DNA of 64,000 nucleotides, taken from NCBI RefSeq assembly GCF_001889605.1, contig NZ_CP018171.1:434001-498000 (forward strand). The letters run 5' to 3'. This stretch comes from Aquibium oceanicum. GTDB taxonomy: Bacteria; Pseudomonadota; Alphaproteobacteria; Rhizobiales; Rhizobiaceae. The notes below the pieces were generated by a model. It was not told the origin of the DNA, did no database searches, and worked only from the letters and a program-made list of their open reading frames with translations. Below, one piece after another: positions 8,624 through 17,462 of the stretch; the first letter of the stretch is position 1; the number at the start of each line of letters is the position of its first letter. The position numbers and the translations under genes are program-made.

Positions 8624-8788
8624 ACTGATTTACCCTGTACCCCACACCCGGTCCTTGCGGACCAACCGTCCAGCCGCATTAGAAACTGGCCCGGCTTTTG
8701 CTTGTCAAGGCCAAGCTATCAGGCGGCGCTTACCGAACGGTTTCAGGGGACGATCAAAAGGCAGGTGACGGAGGCGGAGGAGGGCCCG

Positions 8789-9592
8789 TCAGAGCGAGAA
8801 GGCCTCGCCGAGATACAGGCGCCGCACGTCCGGATTGCTGATGATGTCGTGGGCCCGGCCATGCGTGAGCACCTGGCCGGCATGCAGGATGTAGGCCCGG
8901 TCGATAAGCCCCAGCGTCTCGCGAACGTTGTGGTCGGTGATCAGGACGCCGATGCCGCGCGCGGTCAGGTGGCGCACGAGCTGCTGGATGTCGGACACCG
9001 CGATGGGGTCGATGCCGGCGAAGGGCTCGTCGAGCAGCATGAAGCTCGGGTTGGATGCCAGCGCCCTGGCGATCTCGAGACGCCGCCTCTCGCCGCCCGA
9101 CAACGCGATGGCCGGAGACTTGCGCAGGTGCGAGATGTGGAACTCCTCCATCAGCTCGTCCAGCTTCTCCTCGCGCCGCTTGCGGTTCTTCTCGACGACC
9201 TCGAGTACCGCGCGGATGTTCTGCTCGACCGTCAGGCCGCGGAAGATCGAGGCCTCCTGCGGCAGATAGCCGATGCCGAGGCGCGCGCGCCGGTACATCG
9301 GCATCGTGGTGACGTCGAAACCGTCAATTTCGATCGTCCCCTCGTCGACCGGCACGAGCCCGGTGACCATGTAGAAGCAGGTGGTCTTGCCGGCGCCGTT
9401 GGGTCCGAGAAGGCCCACTGCCTCGCCGGCGCGCACGCCGATGGAGACACCACTCACCACCGCGCGGCCGCGATAGCTCTTGGACAGCCCGCGCGCGATC
9501 AGCGTGCCCTTCAACTTGTCGCGGTCGGGCTTCGCCGGCGAAGCCGGCGCGGCGGCAGCGGCGCTGACGGTCTTGCGCGAGAAGAACGACAC
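8789..9592 (-). CDS. lptB: LPS export ABC transporter ATP-binding protein
   Basis: Cytosolic ATPase that powers LPS extraction from the inner membrane with LptFG and LptC. The 267-aa protein has Walker [10 protein letters not shown], signature [15 protein letters not shown] and Walker B FMLLDEPF followed by the D-loop. About 30 Ala/Lys-rich residues precede the ABC domain, as in rhizobial copies. The start is a GTG at 9592, 12 bases after the lptA stop. A longer frame to 9718 overlaps lptA out of frame and is unlikely. The GTG choice is moderately sure. Confidence 0.93.
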   Translation of the reverse strand: MSFFSRKTVSAAAAAPASPAKPDRDKLKGTLIARGLSKSYRGRAVVSGVSIGVRAGEAVGLLGPNGAGKTTCFYMVTGLVPVDEGTIEIDGFDVTTMPMYRRARLGIGYLPQEASIFRGLTVEQNIRAVLEVVEKNRKRREEKLDELMEEFHISHLRKSPAIALSGGERRRLEIARALASNPSFMLLDEPFAGIDPIAVSDIQQLVRHLTARGIGVLITDHNVRETLGLIDRAYILHAGQVLTHGRAHDIISNPDVRRLYLGEAFSL

Positions 9593-9603
9593 TCCGGGCC
9601 GCC

Positions 9604-10164
9604 CTACTGCGACCGCGAGCTCGGCTGCAGGAGCATCTTGACCCGGCCCGAGCCTTCCTTCTTGCCGCACCCGTCGAGAGTGGCCTCTCCGGTGCTCATC
9701 AGCACTGTCAGCTTGCAACCGACGATGACGTTTGGGCCATCGGAAAGAACGACTTCCTTGCCGGACATGGTCAGGGTATCGGTCGCCATGTCGAAAGCCG
9801 CCTGGTCGGAGGTCGCCACCTGGGTCTGGGTCTTGACGTAGACTTTCCCGTCCACCTCGATCCGCTCGATGCTCTGCATGGAGTCGCCGGGAGCCGCCTG
9901 CTCGTTCCCATCGCCGGACTTGGCGTAGAAGACCTTCATCCGCGTCGACTTGAGCAGCGTCTCCCCCTGCATCACGTTGACGTTGCCGGTGAAGATCGCG
10001 AGGCCGTCGGCGTCGCGAACCTCCAGCTTGTCGCTCTCGATCTGGATCGGCTGATCGCCGGAGAGCTTCAGTCCCGTAAAGCGGCTCTCGCCCTGGGCCA
10101 TGGCGGCCGAGCAGCCGATCGCGACCGCGAAGAGCGCGGCAAGGGCGCAGAAAAGGCGCGTCAT
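9604..10164 (-). CDS. lptA: LPS transport periplasmic protein LptA
   Basis: Periplasmic bridge for LPS between LptC and LptD. The 186-aa protein has a signal peptide (about residues 1-24, ending AAMAQG), an OstA-like beta-jellyroll with [15 protein letters not shown] and [11 protein letters not shown], and a C-terminal segment with two cysteines. Start at 10164 gives a clean signal peptide; the longer frame to 10206 overlaps lptC. It begins one base after the lptC stop, so translational coupling is likely. Confidence 0.93.
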   Translation of the reverse strand: MTRLFCALAALFAVAIGCSAAMAQGESRFTGLKLSGDQPIQIESDKLEVRDADGLAIFTGNVNVMQGETLLKSTRMKVFYAKSGDGNEQAAPGDSMQSIERIEVDGKVYVKTQTQVATSDQAAFDMATDTLTMSGKEVVLSDGPNVIVGCKLTVLMSTGEATLDGCGKKEGSGRVKMLLQPSSRSQ

Positions 10165-10165
10165 C

Positions 10166-10888
10166 CTAGTTCCCCGATTTCCCGGCGCCGTCCGCCGTCT
10201 CTTCACTCTTGGCTTCGCGCGGTTCGATCTTCATCCGGACCCTATCCTCAAAGAGGAAAACATCGCCTCTTTCAAGCACCTGGAACCTGTCCGAGGTGAT
10301 GCGCGAGCCCCCCTGGACGATTTCCACCGGATCGGAGGTCTTTAGCTCCCCCGCCTCCATGTCGATGAAGGCGGACTTGAACTTCGCCGTCAGGCCGTCG
10401 GAGGTGGTGAACGTCGCGGGCGTGTCGATGTCCAGCGTCTGACCCGCATCGTCGTAGAGCCCGCCATCGGCACTGATGACCGCCCAGGTGTCCGAAGAGA
10501 GCGGCACCTTGGCGTCGATCCCCTCGAGCTTGATGGCGCCCGTGAGGGAGAGATCCTGGATGGCCCGCTTGGCCTTCATCGAATAAGGAAGATTTTCCTT
10601 CGTGTAGCCGTTCATGGTCGGATTGGCCATGACCAGCTTGCCGTCCGAAATGCCCGACCCGACGAAGTCGACCGAGATGCCCGTGGGGGACAGGACGTAG
10701 GAATAGATCGCGAAGGCCGAGGCGAGCAGGATCGCAAGGGCGGGCAGCAGGATCTTGAACAGCCGCACCCTGCGCGAGTGGCGCAGAGCTCCGGCGAAGG
10801 CGGTTTCGCGGCCTTGCGACGACGTATCCGCGGCTCCGCCATGCGGGCTCGGTCGATACTGAGCGTAGTGGGCCGTGTCGGTTGCCAT
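10166..10888 (-). CDS. lptC: LPS export system protein LptC
   Basis: Single-pass inner-membrane protein that hands LPS to LptA. The 240-aa protein has a cytosolic Ser/Gly-rich N-terminus, one transmembrane helix (about residues 43-65) and a periplasmic domain with repeated strands including SADGGLYDDAGQTLDID and ITSDRFQVLERGD. It is first in the lptC-lptA-lptB chain. The start at 10888 or an in-frame ATG at 10909 are both possible; neither has a strong ribosome-binding site. The 249 bases between it and divergent sppA show no other gene. Confidence 0.88.
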   Translation of the reverse strand: MATDTAHYAQYRPSPHGGAADTSSQGRETAFAGALRHSRRVRLFKILLPALAILLASAFAIYSYVLSPTGISVDFVGSGISDGKLVMANPTMNGYTKENLPYSMKAKRAIQDLSLTGAIKLEGIDAKVPLSSDTWAVISADGGLYDDAGQTLDIDTPATFTTSDGLTAKFKSAFIDMEAGELKTSDPVEIVQGGSRITSDRFQVLERGDVFLFEDRVRMKIEPREAKSEETADGAGKSGN

Positions 10889-11137
10889 GTCGTGCCGGGC
10901 GAGCCTCATGGTTCCGTTGCCGCGGCAACGGTCGAATTGTCGGACGCATTCGGTCCGGCTACAGGCCCCATTGCACTGCAATATGGTGATTTTTGGATTA
11001 ATCGCAATCCTGAGCGGCCCCTGAGCGAGATAGGCGCAATCGAAGACAGGCGGGTGGTGGGCGCCAGCGGCGTTTCCAATCGTCTCGGGAAGCGCTAGAA
11101 GCGGCAGACCACTCCATTGTTCCCCGCGAGGAAACCC

Positions 11138-12112
11138 ATGGCGCTTCGTGCCGACGACATCATCGACCGCCGCCGTCTCCGGCGCAAGCTCACCTTCTGG
11201 CGCGTGGCGACGCTGCTCGTCGCCGCGATCGCCATTGCCGTCTTCGCCTATTGGGCTTTCGGCGACACGGTGCCGGGAACAGGCCGCAACCACATCGCCC
11301 AAGTGAGCATCGAGGGCACGATCGTCGAGGACGAGGAGCTGATCGACCGGCTGGAAAGCATCGGGAAGTCCGAGGCCGTCAAGGGTGTCATCCTGACCAT
11401 CGATTCCCCGGGCGGCACCACCGCCGGCGGCGAGGCGATCTTCGAAGCGGTCCGGAGCCTGGCGGAAAAGAAACCGGTGACGGCCCAGGTCGGCACGCTG
11501 GCCGCGTCGGCCGGCTACATGATCGCCAGCGCGACCGATCATATCGTGGCGCGCAAGTCCTCCATCGTCGGGTCGATCGGCGTCCTCGTCCAGTATCCCG
11601 ATCTGACGGGACTGATGGAAAAGCTCGGCATCGGCCTCGAATCCATCAAGTCCTCGCCGCTCAAGGCCGAACCGTCGCCGTTCAATCCGACGACCGAGCC
11701 GGAGCGCCAGATGATCCGCGCCATGATCCTCGATTCCTACGACTGGTTCGTCGGGCTGGTGACCGAACGGCGTCCGCTGTCGCGCGAGGAGGTGCTGGCG
11801 CTGGCCGACGGCTCCGTCTTCACCGGCCGGCAGGCGCTGAAGCTGAAACTGGTGGATGCGGTCGGAGGTGAGGACGTCGCGATCGAGTGGCTCAAGGAGC
11901 AGGGGGTCGATCCCGGCCTCGAAGTCATCGAATGGAAGAAGAAGGGAAGCGGAAACTTCCTCCTGGCGCAGTCGATGATGCGCGCGATCGCCGGCGCGAT
12001 CGGCCTGCCGTCCTCCGGCGGCGACCTCATCCGCGACCTCGGTGGCGATCGTATCTTCCTTGACGGTCTGCTGTCGCTCTGGCAACCTGAAACGGCTGCC
12101 GGGCGCGATTGA
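11138..12112 (+). CDS. sppA: signal peptide peptidase SppA (short form)
   Basis: Membrane-anchored serine protease of the Ser/Lys type that degrades cleaved signal peptides. The 324-aa protein has one N-terminal transmembrane helix (about residues 24-46), the nucleophile Ser in ASAGYMIAS, and the general-base Lys in SSPLKAEPSPF. The length fits the single-domain 36-kDa class rather than the 67-kDa E. coli form. Start ATG 11138 follows GCGAGGAAA; an upstream TTG at 11117 is less likely. It is followed by ihfB and lapA, a standard Rhizobiales order. Confidence 0.93.
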   Translation: MALRADDIIDRRRLRRKLTFWRVATLLVAAIAIAVFAYWAFGDTVPGTGRNHIAQVSIEGTIVEDEELIDRLESIGKSEAVKGVILTIDSPGGTTAGGEAIFEAVRSLAEKKPVTAQVGTLAASAGYMIASATDHIVARKSSIVGSIGVLVQYPDLTGLMEKLGIGLESIKSSPLKAEPSPFNPTTEPERQMIRAMILDSYDWFVGLVTERRPLSREEVLALADGSVFTGRQALKLKLVDAVGGEDVAIEWLKEQGVDPGLEVIEWKKKGSGNFLLAQSMMRAIAGAIGLPSSGGDLIRDLGGDRIFLDGLLSLWQPETAAGRD

Positions 12113-12160
12113 TAATGCCAGCGGAAACAAGGATTTCGCGGCACGAGAGGAATCCTGCCA

Positions 12161-12442
12161 ATGATAAAATCGGAGCTGGTCCAGAGCATCGCCAACCGCA
12201 ATCCGCATCTTTTCCTGCGTGACGTGGAAAACATCGTCAACGCGATCTTCGAGGAGATCACGGAAGCACTCGCGGAGGGCAACCGGGTGGAACTGCGCGG
12301 CTTCGGCGCCTTCTCGGTCAAGAACCGTCCGGCCAGGACCGGGCGCAACCCGAGGACCGGCGAGTCCGTTGAGGTCGAGGAAAAGTGGATCCCCTTTTTC
12401 AAGACGGGGAAAGAACTTCGCGAACGGCTCAACATGAAGTAG
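12161..12442 (+). CDS. ihfB: integration host factor subunit beta
   Basis: DNA-bending nucleoid protein that pairs with IhfA and assists sigma-54 activation and other processes. The 93-aa protein shows the HU/IHF signature [21 protein letters not shown], with the Pro of the DNA-intercalating arm, and begins with IKSELVQSI. The start is supported by AGAGGAA 10 bases upstream. It lies 48 bases after sppA and 38 before lapA on the same strand. Confidence 0.96.
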   Translation: MIKSELVQSIANRNPHLFLRDVENIVNAIFEEITEALAEGNRVELRGFGAFSVKNRPARTGRNPRTGESVEVEEKWIPFFKTGKELRERLNMK

Positions 12443-12480
12443 CCGAGGCTGCGTCCTCGGCAGGAAGATACGGATAGCGA

Positions 12481-12834
12481 ATGCTCAATCGGGTCGTTCT
12501 CATCGTCATCGTCGTCCCCATCGCGGTCATCCTGATCGCGCTGGCCGTCGCAAATCGGCAGATGACCGCCTTCACCCTCGATCCGTTCAATCCGGGCAAC
12601 ATGGCGCTGACGATCCAGTTGCCGCTGTTCGTCATGCTGTTCCTGGCGTTGATCGCCGGGATGGTCATCGGCGGCCTCGCCACATGGATGCGGCAGGGTC
12701 GTTACCGCAAGGAAGCGCGCGTGCAGCGTCGCGAGGTGAAGAACCTCCTGAACCAGCAGCGCGTGACCCCGACCGGCGAGGCGCAGCGCACGACCGCTTC
12801 CGGAACCGCCGTGGCGCCCGTGCCGCGTGCCTGA
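12481..12834 (+). CDS. LapA-domain (DUF1049) membrane protein
   Basis: A 117-aa inner-membrane protein of the LapA/DUF1049 family, which in E. coli helps control LPS assembly. Two transmembrane helices (about residues 5-22 and 42-65) flank a short periplasmic loop with TLDPFNPGN. A basic cytosolic tail has a likely coiled coil around RKEARVQRREVKNLLNQQR. It sits directly after ihfB, as in most Rhizobiales. Confidence 0.85.
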   Translation: MLNRVVLIVIVVPIAVILIALAVANRQMTAFTLDPFNPGNMALTIQLPLFVMLFLALIAGMVIGGLATWMRQGRYRKEARVQRREVKNLLNQQRVTPTGEAQRTTASGTAVAPVPRA

Positions 12835-12861
12835 GCGCGCGTCACGCATCGGGGGCTTTCC

Positions 12862-13845
12862 ATGCGCATGATCGACACCGGCGCGGTCGACCGCGCTCTT
12901 GATTTTTCTTCTCTCGTCGAGACCCTTCGCGACACCTTCCGGGATGGCGCGATCCAGCCGGTGCGCCACCACCACACGATCGAACGGCCAGACGGCGCCG
13001 CCTCCACACTGCTGCTCATGCCCGCCTGGAGCGACTTCGAGCGTGCCGGCACGTCTGACGGCGGCTTCGTCGGGGTGAAGATCGTCACCGTCTCCCCCGA
13101 CAACAACGCGATCGGCAAGCCCGCGGTGATGGGGCTCTATCTGCTGCTCGACGGCAGGACCGGCGAACCGCGTGCGCTCATCGACGGCCAGCGGCTAACG
13201 CAATGGCGCACGGCTTGCGCGTCGGCGCTCGCCGCGAGCTACCTTGCGCGCCAGGACGCCTCGCGGCTGCTCGTGATCGGCGCGGGCGCGCTCGCCCCTT
13301 TCCTGGCGAAGGCGCATTCGGCGGTCAGGCCGATCCGGGAAATCCGCATCTGGAACCGGACGCCGGCCAACGCGGCGAAGGTCGCGGAGGCGCTGGCGGC
13401 CGACGGATTGAACGCCGCCGTGGCCACCGATCTCGCCGGAGAGATCGGCAGCGCCGACATCGTCTCGTCCGCCACCATTTCGACCGACCCCCTGATCGAG
13501 GGTCGTTTTCTCAGACCCGGCACGCATGTCGACCTCGTCGGCGGCTTCACGCCGGCGATGCGCGAGGCGGACGACGAGGCGATCCGGCGCGCACGCGTCT
13601 TCGTCGACACGATGGCCGGCGCCACCAAGGAAGCGGGAGACATCGTCCAGCCGCTCGCCTCGGGCGCCCTGCTGAAGGAGGCGATCGCCGCGGACCTCTT
13701 CGGCCTGACGCGGGGCGAGAAGAATGGCCGGGAGAACCGCGACGAGATTACGCTCTTCAAGTCCGTCGGCGCCGCGCTGGAGGACCTCGCAGCTGGCATA
13801 GCGGTCTACCGGGCGGTCGATGGACCGGCGGGACCGGATCGCTGA
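12862..13845 (+). CDS. ornithine cyclodeaminase / mu-crystallin family protein
   Basis: NAD(P)-binding enzyme of the OCD/mu-crystallin family. The 327-aa protein has the substrate-side segment ALIDGQRLTQWRTACASALA, the Rossmann motif LLVIGAGALAPFLAKAH, and VDLVGGFTPAMREAD. Known members include ornithine cyclodeaminase, pyrroline-2-carboxylate reductase and ketimine reductases, and sequence alone does not separate these. Starts at 12862 and 12868 are both ATG; neither has a strong ribosome-binding site. Confidence 0.82.
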   Translation: MRMIDTGAVDRALDFSSLVETLRDTFRDGAIQPVRHHHTIERPDGAASTLLLMPAWSDFERAGTSDGGFVGVKIVTVSPDNNAIGKPAVMGLYLLLDGRTGEPRALIDGQRLTQWRTACASALAASYLARQDASRLLVIGAGALAPFLAKAHSAVRPIREIRIWNRTPANAAKVAEALAADGLNAAVATDLAGEIGSADIVSSATISTDPLIEGRFLRPGTHVDLVGGFTPAMREADDEAIRRARVFVDTMAGATKEAGDIVQPLASGALLKEAIAADLFGLTRGEKNGRENRDEITLFKSVGAALEDLAAGIAVYRAVDGPAGPDR

Positions 13846-13915
13846 ACACACACCGCGTTGCGCCGGTTGCGGCGCTATGGCAGAAGCCAGCGATGTTTCC
13901 AGTCGAGGCAATGCC

Positions 13916-14992
13916 GTGAAGCCCCCGCGCGAAAAGCGCCGCGACGCGCGGCCCCGGCCGCATGCCGCCGGCCGGGATCGCCGTCCGCCGCGCGATCCGT
14001 CGCAACAGAAGGGTCCGGCCGGTGCCCCGGCCACCACGCCACCCGTGTCCCAAGCGGCGCGGAATCCCACCCCGCGTCCAAGACGCTCCGGTGCGCTGCC
14101 TGCCGAGACGGTTCCGCTCATTCTCGAAGTCACCCCGAACGAGGACTACGCGCTGCTTGATTCCGGCGGCGGCGAGAAGCTGGAGCAGTACGGCCCCTAC
14201 CGCATCGTGCGGCCGGAGGGGCAGGCGATCTGGTCCCGCGCGCTTCCGGACGCCGACTGGAACGACGTCGACGCGATTTTCACCGGCGATACCGACGAGG
14301 AAGGCATGGGCCGCTGGCGCTTCCCCAAGGAAGCCCTCGGCGAGACCTGGCCGATGCGGCATGACGGCATCGACTATCTCGGCCGCTTCACTTCGTTCCG
14401 GCATGTCGGCGTCTTCCCCGAGCAGGCCTCGCACTGGCGCCAGATGGAAGCGCTGATCCGGGGCGCCGGACGGCCGGTCAAGGTGCTGAATCTCTTCGGC
14501 TATACCGGCATCGCCTCCCTGGTGGCCGCGCGCGCGGGTGCGGAGGTCACCCATGTCGATGCCTCGAAGAAGGCGATCGGCTGGGCGCGCGAGAATCAGG
14601 AGGTCGCCCGGCTGGGCGACAGGCCGATCCGCTGGATCTGCGAGGACGCCAAGAAGTTCGCCGAGCGCGAGGAACGTCGCGGCAGCCGCTACGACATCGT
14701 GCTCCTCGATCCCCCGGCTTACGGGCGTGGGCCGAAGGGCGAGGTCTGGCAGCTCTTCGAGGACCTGCCCGACATGGTGGCGCTCGCCCGCTCCATCCTG
14801 ACCGACCGGCCGCTGGCGGTGGTGCTGACGGCCTACTCGATCCGGGCATCCTTCTTCGCCATCCACGCCCTGATGCGTGACGGCTTCGCCGGCATGGGCG
14901 GACGTGTGGAATCGGGCGAACTCGTCATCCGCGAGAAAGCGGCGGGACGCGCGCTCTCCACGTCACTGTTTTCGCGTTGGGTGGCCGCATGA
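13916..14992 (+). CDS. class I SAM-dependent rRNA methyltransferase-like protein
   Basis: Probable methyltransferase of the RlmI/RlmK-like group (exact target unknown). A Pro/Arg-rich, low-complexity N-terminus of about 70 residues is followed by the core fold with the SAM-binding motif VLNLFGYTGIASL, an acidic motif VDASKKAIGWARENQ and the catalytic motif LLDPPAYGRG. The start is set at GTG 13916 because GAGG lies seven bases upstream, giving 358 aa. In-frame ATGs at 13820 and 13877 overlap or crowd the previous gene and lack such a site. The stop overlaps the next start (ATGA). Confidence 0.82.
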   Translation: MKPPREKRRDARPRPHAAGRDRRPPRDPSQQKGPAGAPATTPPVSQAARNPTPRPRRSGALPAETVPLILEVTPNEDYALLDSGGGEKLEQYGPYRIVRPEGQAIWSRALPDADWNDVDAIFTGDTDEEGMGRWRFPKEALGETWPMRHDGIDYLGRFTSFRHVGVFPEQASHWRQMEALIRGAGRPVKVLNLFGYTGIASLVAARAGAEVTHVDASKKAIGWARENQEVARLGDRPIRWICEDAKKFAEREERRGSRYDIVLLDPPAYGRGPKGEVWQLFEDLPDMVALARSILTDRPLAVVLTAYSIRASFFAIHALMRDGFAGMGGRVESGELVIREKAAGRALSTSLFSRWVAA

Positions 14993-15846
14993 GTTCCGGG
15001 CATCACGGCGGGCATCGCGTCGGACAGGTGAAGGAGGTCACCAGCCTCGCCAATCCGATCGTGAAGGACATCAAGGCGCTGGCGCTGAAAAAGTTTCGCG
15101 ACCAGCAGAACGCCTTCGTCGCCGAGGGCCTGAAGCTCGTCATCGACGCGCTCGATCTCGGCTGGACCATCCGCACCCTCGTCTTTTCGAAGTCCGGCAT
15201 CGGCAATCCGGCGGTCGAGAAGATCGCCGCGCGCACCGTGGCGTCGGGCGGGCTGGTGCTCGAGGTCAACGACAAGGTGATCTCCGCCATCACCCGCCGC
15301 GACAATCCGCAGATGGTGGTCGGCGTCTTCGAGCAGCGCTGGATGGCGCTGGCGGAGGTGAAACCCTCGGGGCAGGACGTCTGGGTGGCGCTCGACCGGG
15401 TCCGCGATCCCGGCAATCTCGGCACGGTCATCCGCACCGTGGATGCTGTCGGCGCAAAGGGCGTGATCCTCGTCGGCGAAACTACCGACCCCTATGCCAT
15501 CGAGACCGTCCGGGCGACGATGGGCTCGATCTTCGCGGTACCCGTCGCGCGGACATCCCTGCAAGGGTTCCTGGCCTGGCGTCAGGGCTTCAAGGGCATA
15601 GTCGCCGGGACCCACCTCAAGGGCTCCGTCGACTACCGCAGCGTGGACTATTCCGGCCGGCCCGTGGCGCTTCTCATGGGCAACGAGCAGCAGGGACTGC
15701 CGGAGGAACTCGCCGCCGCCTGCGACCGCCTGCTGCGCATCCCCCAGGCCGGACGCGCCGATTCGCTCAATCTCGCCGTCGCGACCGGCGTGATGCTATA
15801 CGAGGTGCGCCGTTCGGCCATGTCGCTCGAGGCGGACGGCACATGA
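14989..15846 (+). CDS. TrmH/SpoU-family RNA 2'-O-methyltransferase
   Basis: SPOUT-class methyltransferase for a ribose in rRNA or tRNA. The 285-aa protein has an N-terminal RNA substrate-binding domain (about residues 15-100), then the trefoil-knot motifs ALDRVRDPGNLGTVIRT, LLMGNEQQGLPEEL and IPQAGRADSLNLAVATG. The Asn/Arg in the first and the SLN in the last are family hallmarks. It overlaps the previous stop by ATGA and its own stop overlaps lspA the same way, so the three genes form a translationally coupled run. Confidence 0.9.
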   Translation: MSSGHHGGHRVGQVKEVTSLANPIVKDIKALALKKFRDQQNAFVAEGLKLVIDALDLGWTIRTLVFSKSGIGNPAVEKIAARTVASGGLVLEVNDKVISAITRRDNPQMVVGVFEQRWMALAEVKPSGQDVWVALDRVRDPGNLGTVIRTVDAVGAKGVILVGETTDPYAIETVRATMGSIFAVPVARTSLQGFLAWRQGFKGIVAGTHLKGSVDYRSVDYSGRPVALLMGNEQQGLPEELAAACDRLLRIPQAGRADSLNLAVATGVMLYEVRRSAMSLEADGT

Positions 15847-16343
15847 GACGACCTTTCCTGCTCGTGGGGATCGCGATCGTGCCGGTGGGGCTCGACCAGC
15901 TGATCAAGTATCTGGTCGAGACGGGCATGGAGATGCACGAGCGGATCGAGCTCTTGCCGGTACTGTCGCTCTTCCGCATCCACAACACCGGCATCGCCTT
16001 TTCGATGTTCTCCGGGTCGGGCAACCTGTTCCTGGTCGTTATGGCCGCCGCCGTGATGGGCTTCGTGACATGGCTCGCGTCGCGCACGGAGCCGCACCAG
16101 ACCATCGCCCGGATCGGGTTCGCGCTGGTTCTGGCGGGCGCGGCCGGAAACCTGATCGACCGCGCGGTGCTCGGCTATGTGGTGGACTACATCCTCTTCC
16201 ATGTCGGGACCTGGTCGTTCGCGGTCTTCAACCTGGCCGACGCTTTCATCACGGTCGGCGCCATCCTGGTCGTGATCGAGGAACTGCTCGCCTGGTGGCG
16301 GCCGGCGGAACGAAGCCCAGACGACCTGCCTCCGGGCGGTTGA
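15843..16343 (+). CDS. lspA: lipoprotein signal peptidase
   Basis: Inner-membrane aspartyl protease that removes the signal peptide of prolipoproteins. The 166-aa protein has four transmembrane helices and both catalytic Asp motifs: AGAAGNLIDR and FNLADAFI. The early segment LDQLIKYLV and the loop FRIHNTGIAFSMF are also family-typical. The start ATG overlaps the previous TGA. No pseudopilin or protease gene follows, as is usual. Confidence 0.95.
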   Translation: MRRPFLLVGIAIVPVGLDQLIKYLVETGMEMHERIELLPVLSLFRIHNTGIAFSMFSGSGNLFLVVMAAAVMGFVTWLASRTEPHQTIARIGFALVLAGAAGNLIDRAVLGYVVDYILFHVGTWSFAVFNLADAFITVGAILVVIEELLAWWRPAERSPDDLPPGG

Positions 16344-16398
16344 CGGCGTTCCGCCACGGAAGCACAGTCGACCTTAGGAAACGAAATTGGGAAACGAC

Positions 16399-17394
16399 AT
16401 GCCGGAAACGTTCAGGGCTCTCCTCGTCTCGCGCGACGAAAACAAGAAGCAGTCGGTCGCCGTTGCCGAGATGACGGAAGCCGATCTGATGGAGGGCGAC
16501 GTCACGGTCGCCGTCGAGGCGACGACGGTGAACTACAAGGACGGACTGGCGATTACCGGCATGGCGCCCGTGGTCCGGCGTTTTCCGCTCGTGCCTGGCA
16601 TCGATTTCGCCGGCACGGTGGTCAAATCCTCGCATGCCGACTGGCGCGAGGGCGACCAGGTGATCCTCAACGGATGGGGCGTCGGCGAGACGCATCATGG
16701 CGCCTATGCAGGGCTCGCGCGGGTCAAGGGCGACTGGCTGGTGCGGCTTCCGCCGCAGATCACGCCCTTCGAGGCCATGGCGATCGGCACTGCGGGCTAT
16801 ACGGCGATGCTCTGCGTCATGGCGCTCGAACGGCACGGCATCGTGCCGGAGCGCGGTCCGGTCATCGTAACCGGCGCCGCCGGCGGCGTCGGATCGGTGG
16901 CGATCGCCATCCTGTCCCGGCTCGGTTTCCACGTCATCGCGTCGACGGGGCGCACGTCGGAGGAAGACTACCTTCTGGACCTCGGTGCGGCGGAAGTGAT
17001 CGCGCGTGACGAACTGTCGGGACCGGCCCGACCGCTCGGCCGCGAGCGCTGGGCCGGCGGGGTGGATGCCGTCGGCAGCCATACGCTCGCCAATGTCCTG
17101 TCGATGACGTCCTATGGCGGCGCGGTTGCGGCCTGCGGGCTCGCCGGCGGCATGGACCTTCCGGCGAGCGTGGCACCCTTCATCCTGCGCGGGGTCTCGC
17201 TTCTCGGCATCGATTCCGTCATGGCGCCTCACAGCCTGCGCCAGGAGGCCTGGGGCCGGCTCGCGCGGGACCTCGACCGCGCCCGGCTGGCGGCGCTCTC
17301 GACCACCATCGGTTTCGGCGGCATCGTCGATGCCGCGCATGCCATCGTCGAGGGCAGGATACGAGGTCGCGTGGTCGTCGACATGGCGAAATGA
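16399..17394 (+). CDS. AcuI/YhdH-type acryloyl-CoA reductase (MDR family)
   Basis: NADPH-dependent enoyl-type reductase of the medium-chain dehydrogenase/reductase superfamily, zinc-free. The 331-aa protein has the YhdH/AcuI features [26 protein letters not shown] and the nucleotide motif [16 protein letters not shown]. Members reduce acryloyl-CoA to propionyl-CoA, protecting against toxic acrylate. The start at 16399 gives the family N-terminus. It appears to be a single-gene unit between lspA and the histidine kinase. Confidence 0.87.
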   Translation: MPETFRALLVSRDENKKQSVAVAEMTEADLMEGDVTVAVEATTVNYKDGLAITGMAPVVRRFPLVPGIDFAGTVVKSSHADWREGDQVILNGWGVGETHHGAYAGLARVKGDWLVRLPPQITPFEAMAIGTAGYTAMLCVMALERHGIVPERGPVIVTGAAGGVGSVAIAILSRLGFHVIASTGRTSEEDYLLDLGAAEVIARDELSGPARPLGRERWAGGVDAVGSHTLANVLSMTSYGGAVAACGLAGGMDLPASVAPFILRGVSLLGIDSVMAPHSLRQEAWGRLARDLDRARLAALSTTIGFGGIVDAAHAIVEGRIRGRVVVDMAK

Positions 17395-17462
17395 CCGTTA
17401 TCGCTAAAGTTTTAGCGGGCTCCCCAAAGCTTCTCTAATCCGTTTTTGCCTAGGGTCCGGAC